Shown piece after piece: positions 13,119 to 14,018 of a stretch of 14,018 nucleotides of DNA. Origin of the DNA: an uncultured Prevotella sp. (GTDB lineage Bacteria > Bacteroidota > Bacteroidia > Bacteroidales > Bacteroidaceae); assembly GCA_900552675.1 (NCBI GenBank), contig USAI01000062.1:1-14018 (forward strand), in the 5' to 3' direction. Under the pieces are notes generated by a model, which saw only the letters and a list, made by a program, of their open reading frames with translations, ran no database searches and was not told the DNA's origin. A program made the position numbers and the translations under genes. Positions within the stretch are counted from its first letter, which is position 1, and each line of letters starts with the position of its first letter.

Positions 13119-13733
13119 TCAAACCGTTTTTGTGGGGTTCAAGAAATATACGGGCGAGTTTTTGGCACCCTCTTTTCTCAGCACGCCAGCCTCGGTAAAG
13201 TGTTTCAGCCACTTCAGGGCAGTGCTCTGGCGCAAGCCAAACTGGGCCTGCATATCGCGACGGGTGATACAGGGGTTCTCGGCAAGATATTGTTTTAGCA
13301 TTTCAAGCAACGACGCTTCGGTAAGGTCGGCCGACTGGCTGCTGAAGTCGGCACGCTCAAAGCGCACGTTGCTTTTCACCTCTTTCAGCAAAGCAGCATC
13401 GGGGCGAAACTTTATGTTGCGCACACTAAGATAGTCGGCACGAGCCTTGTCGATGGGCTTGTCGGCTGGCATATCTAAATCGACCGACAGCGAGAAATAG
13501 CCTATCGAAGGGATGTAGAAACGATGGCCTTGCGACAGCTCGTGAAGCATATAGTCGTGCAGGGCCGACAGCGTAGCCTCAACATCGGCCTTGGTCAGCG
13601 TACACGAGTTTTGTATGTGGGCTGCCAACTGCTGTGCCGTCATGGGTGCCTGTTCGAAGATGCGTGCAAAGTGGCGCTCTTCGCCCGACCCTTGCGAGTT
13701 TTTAATCGACTGTATTTCGTATTTGATGCTCAT
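13119..13733 (-). CDS. HU-HIG-type DNA-binding protein with C-terminal winged-helix segment
   Basis: A 204-residue protein when started at ATG 13731-13733 (MSIKYEIQSIKNSQG), the usual opening of the Bacteroidota HU-related family. The frame stays open to ATG 13785-13787, but the likely -7 element lies at 13769-13776, so that ATG would fall before the transcription start. Residues 1-125 form an HU/IHF-like domain (HFARIFEQAPMTAQQLAAHI, HRFYIPSIGYFSLSV, NIKFRPDAALL). The last 70 residues look like a helix-turn-helix or winged helix (CITRRDMQAQFGLRQSTALK then WLKHFTEAGVLRKEG). It heads the CDP-alditol/LicD cluster, 28 bp before the cytidylyltransferase, and may be a nucleoid protein with local control of that operon; the control is inference. 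Confidence 0.82.
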   Translation of the reverse strand: MSIKYEIQSIKNSQGSGEERHFARIFEQAPMTAQQLAAHIQNSCTLTKADVEATLSALHDYMLHELSQGHRFYIPSIGYFSLSVDLDMPADKPIDKARADYLSVRNIKFRPDAALLKEVKSNVRFERADFSSQSADLTEASLLEMLKQYLAENPCITRRDMQAQFGLRQSTALKWLKHFTEAGVLRKEGAKNSPVYFLNPTKTV

Positions 13734-13768
13734 AAAATAAGTAGGTGTTTGTTTGAGTACTTTGAATA

Positions 13769-13776
13769 CAAAGTTA
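13769..13776 (-). promoter_or_regulatory. Probable -7 element for the HU-HIG / CDP-alditol cluster
   Basis: The minus strand reads TAACTTTG (TAnnTTTG). A TTTG (plus-strand CAAA at 13793-13796) lies 16 bp away, shorter than the usual 19-21, so the -33 is doubtful. Start of transcription near 13762 supports translation from 13733. Confidence 0.45.
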
Positions 13777-13922
13777 CATATTTTCAACTGAACAAACGAA
13801 AAAAGGCTGCCTTAATGCTGAACAACAAAGAAAAATAATGTCAAAGGCAGTATTTCAAGACCTAAAATCCCACCTTCTCTTCTGTAACACCCAACGTTTA
13901 GACACAAAAAAGCCCGCAAAAA

Positions 13923-14018
13923 GTCGTCTCACACCGACCGTTATGAACATGGAGAACGGTCGATGCTCGTGTTCATATCGACCGTTGTAAACACGAGCAA
14001 CGGTCGGTGTGAGTCGAC
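13923..14018. repeat. Nested palindrome array of four alternating CGACCGTT motifs
   Basis: CGACCGTT occurs at 13935-13942 and 13979-13986, and its reverse complement AACGGTCG at 13955-13962 and 13999-14006. Each forward/reverse pair encloses 12 bases (ATGAACATGGAG and GTAAACACGAGC), and the 16 bases between the pairs contain GCTCGTGTTCAT, whose reverse complement ATGAACACGAGC is a third version of the same spacer. The outermost arms, 13923-13942 and 13999-14018, are a 20-bp inverted repeat with one mismatch. The window stops exactly at the end of the right arm, so the element may continue. Confidence 0.85.

Overview
The window looks like a chromosomal piece of a Bacteroidota member, most likely of the Prevotella group. 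Three things support this. The tmRNA carries a Bacteroidales-type tag (GENNYALAA). Several promoters match the Bacteroidota pattern TTTG-N19-TAnnTTTG. The gene families are typical of the phylum: a Wzi-like capsule protein, HU-HIG-type DNA-binding proteins, an Ntn hydrolase with its nucleophile right after the signal peptide, and short SPII lipoproteins. The species cannot be fixed from the sequence alone.

Layout, left to right. Positions 1-986 hold the C-terminal part of a superfamily II helicase with a degenerate phospholipase-D-like tail, cut by the window edge. A promoter, a structured leader and the tmRNA gene (ssrA) follow, ended by a strong hairpin terminator that probably also serves the convergent operon. 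That minus-strand operon codes for a Wzi-like outer-membrane protein and a small lipoprotein, overlapping by ATGA. A 385-bp divergent intergenic region with a clear promoter and several palindromes leads to a secreted Gly/Ser/Arg-rich low-complexity protein with its own terminator.

Positions 5505-6700 form an AT-rich accessory patch. It holds three tandem copies of one gene family: two full-length (163 and 167 aa), and one first copy of which only the last 26 or so codons remain, joined to a signal-peptide-like start. The unit period is 520 bp.

Positions 6746-8800 are a minus-strand group: DUF2442 protein, C45/choloylglycine-hydrolase-like Ntn hydrolase, histidine phosphatase. A divergently transcribed alanine-rich lipoprotein follows (8994-9647), then a GC-rich palindromic element.

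Positions 9781-13733 are a compact minus-strand cluster read in the order HU-HIG DNA-binding protein, IspD/TarI-type cytidylyltransferase, zinc-dependent alditol-phosphate dehydrogenase (TarJ-like), ribulose-phosphate 3-epimerase paralogue, LicD phosphotransferase. Together the enzymes read as a pathway from pentulose phosphate to a CDP-alditol (probably CDP-ribitol) and transfer of the alditol phosphate to a surface glycan. The window ends in a nested array of palindromes built from four alternating copies of CGACCGTT. No insertion sequence, CRISPR array, tRNA or complete phage module was seen.
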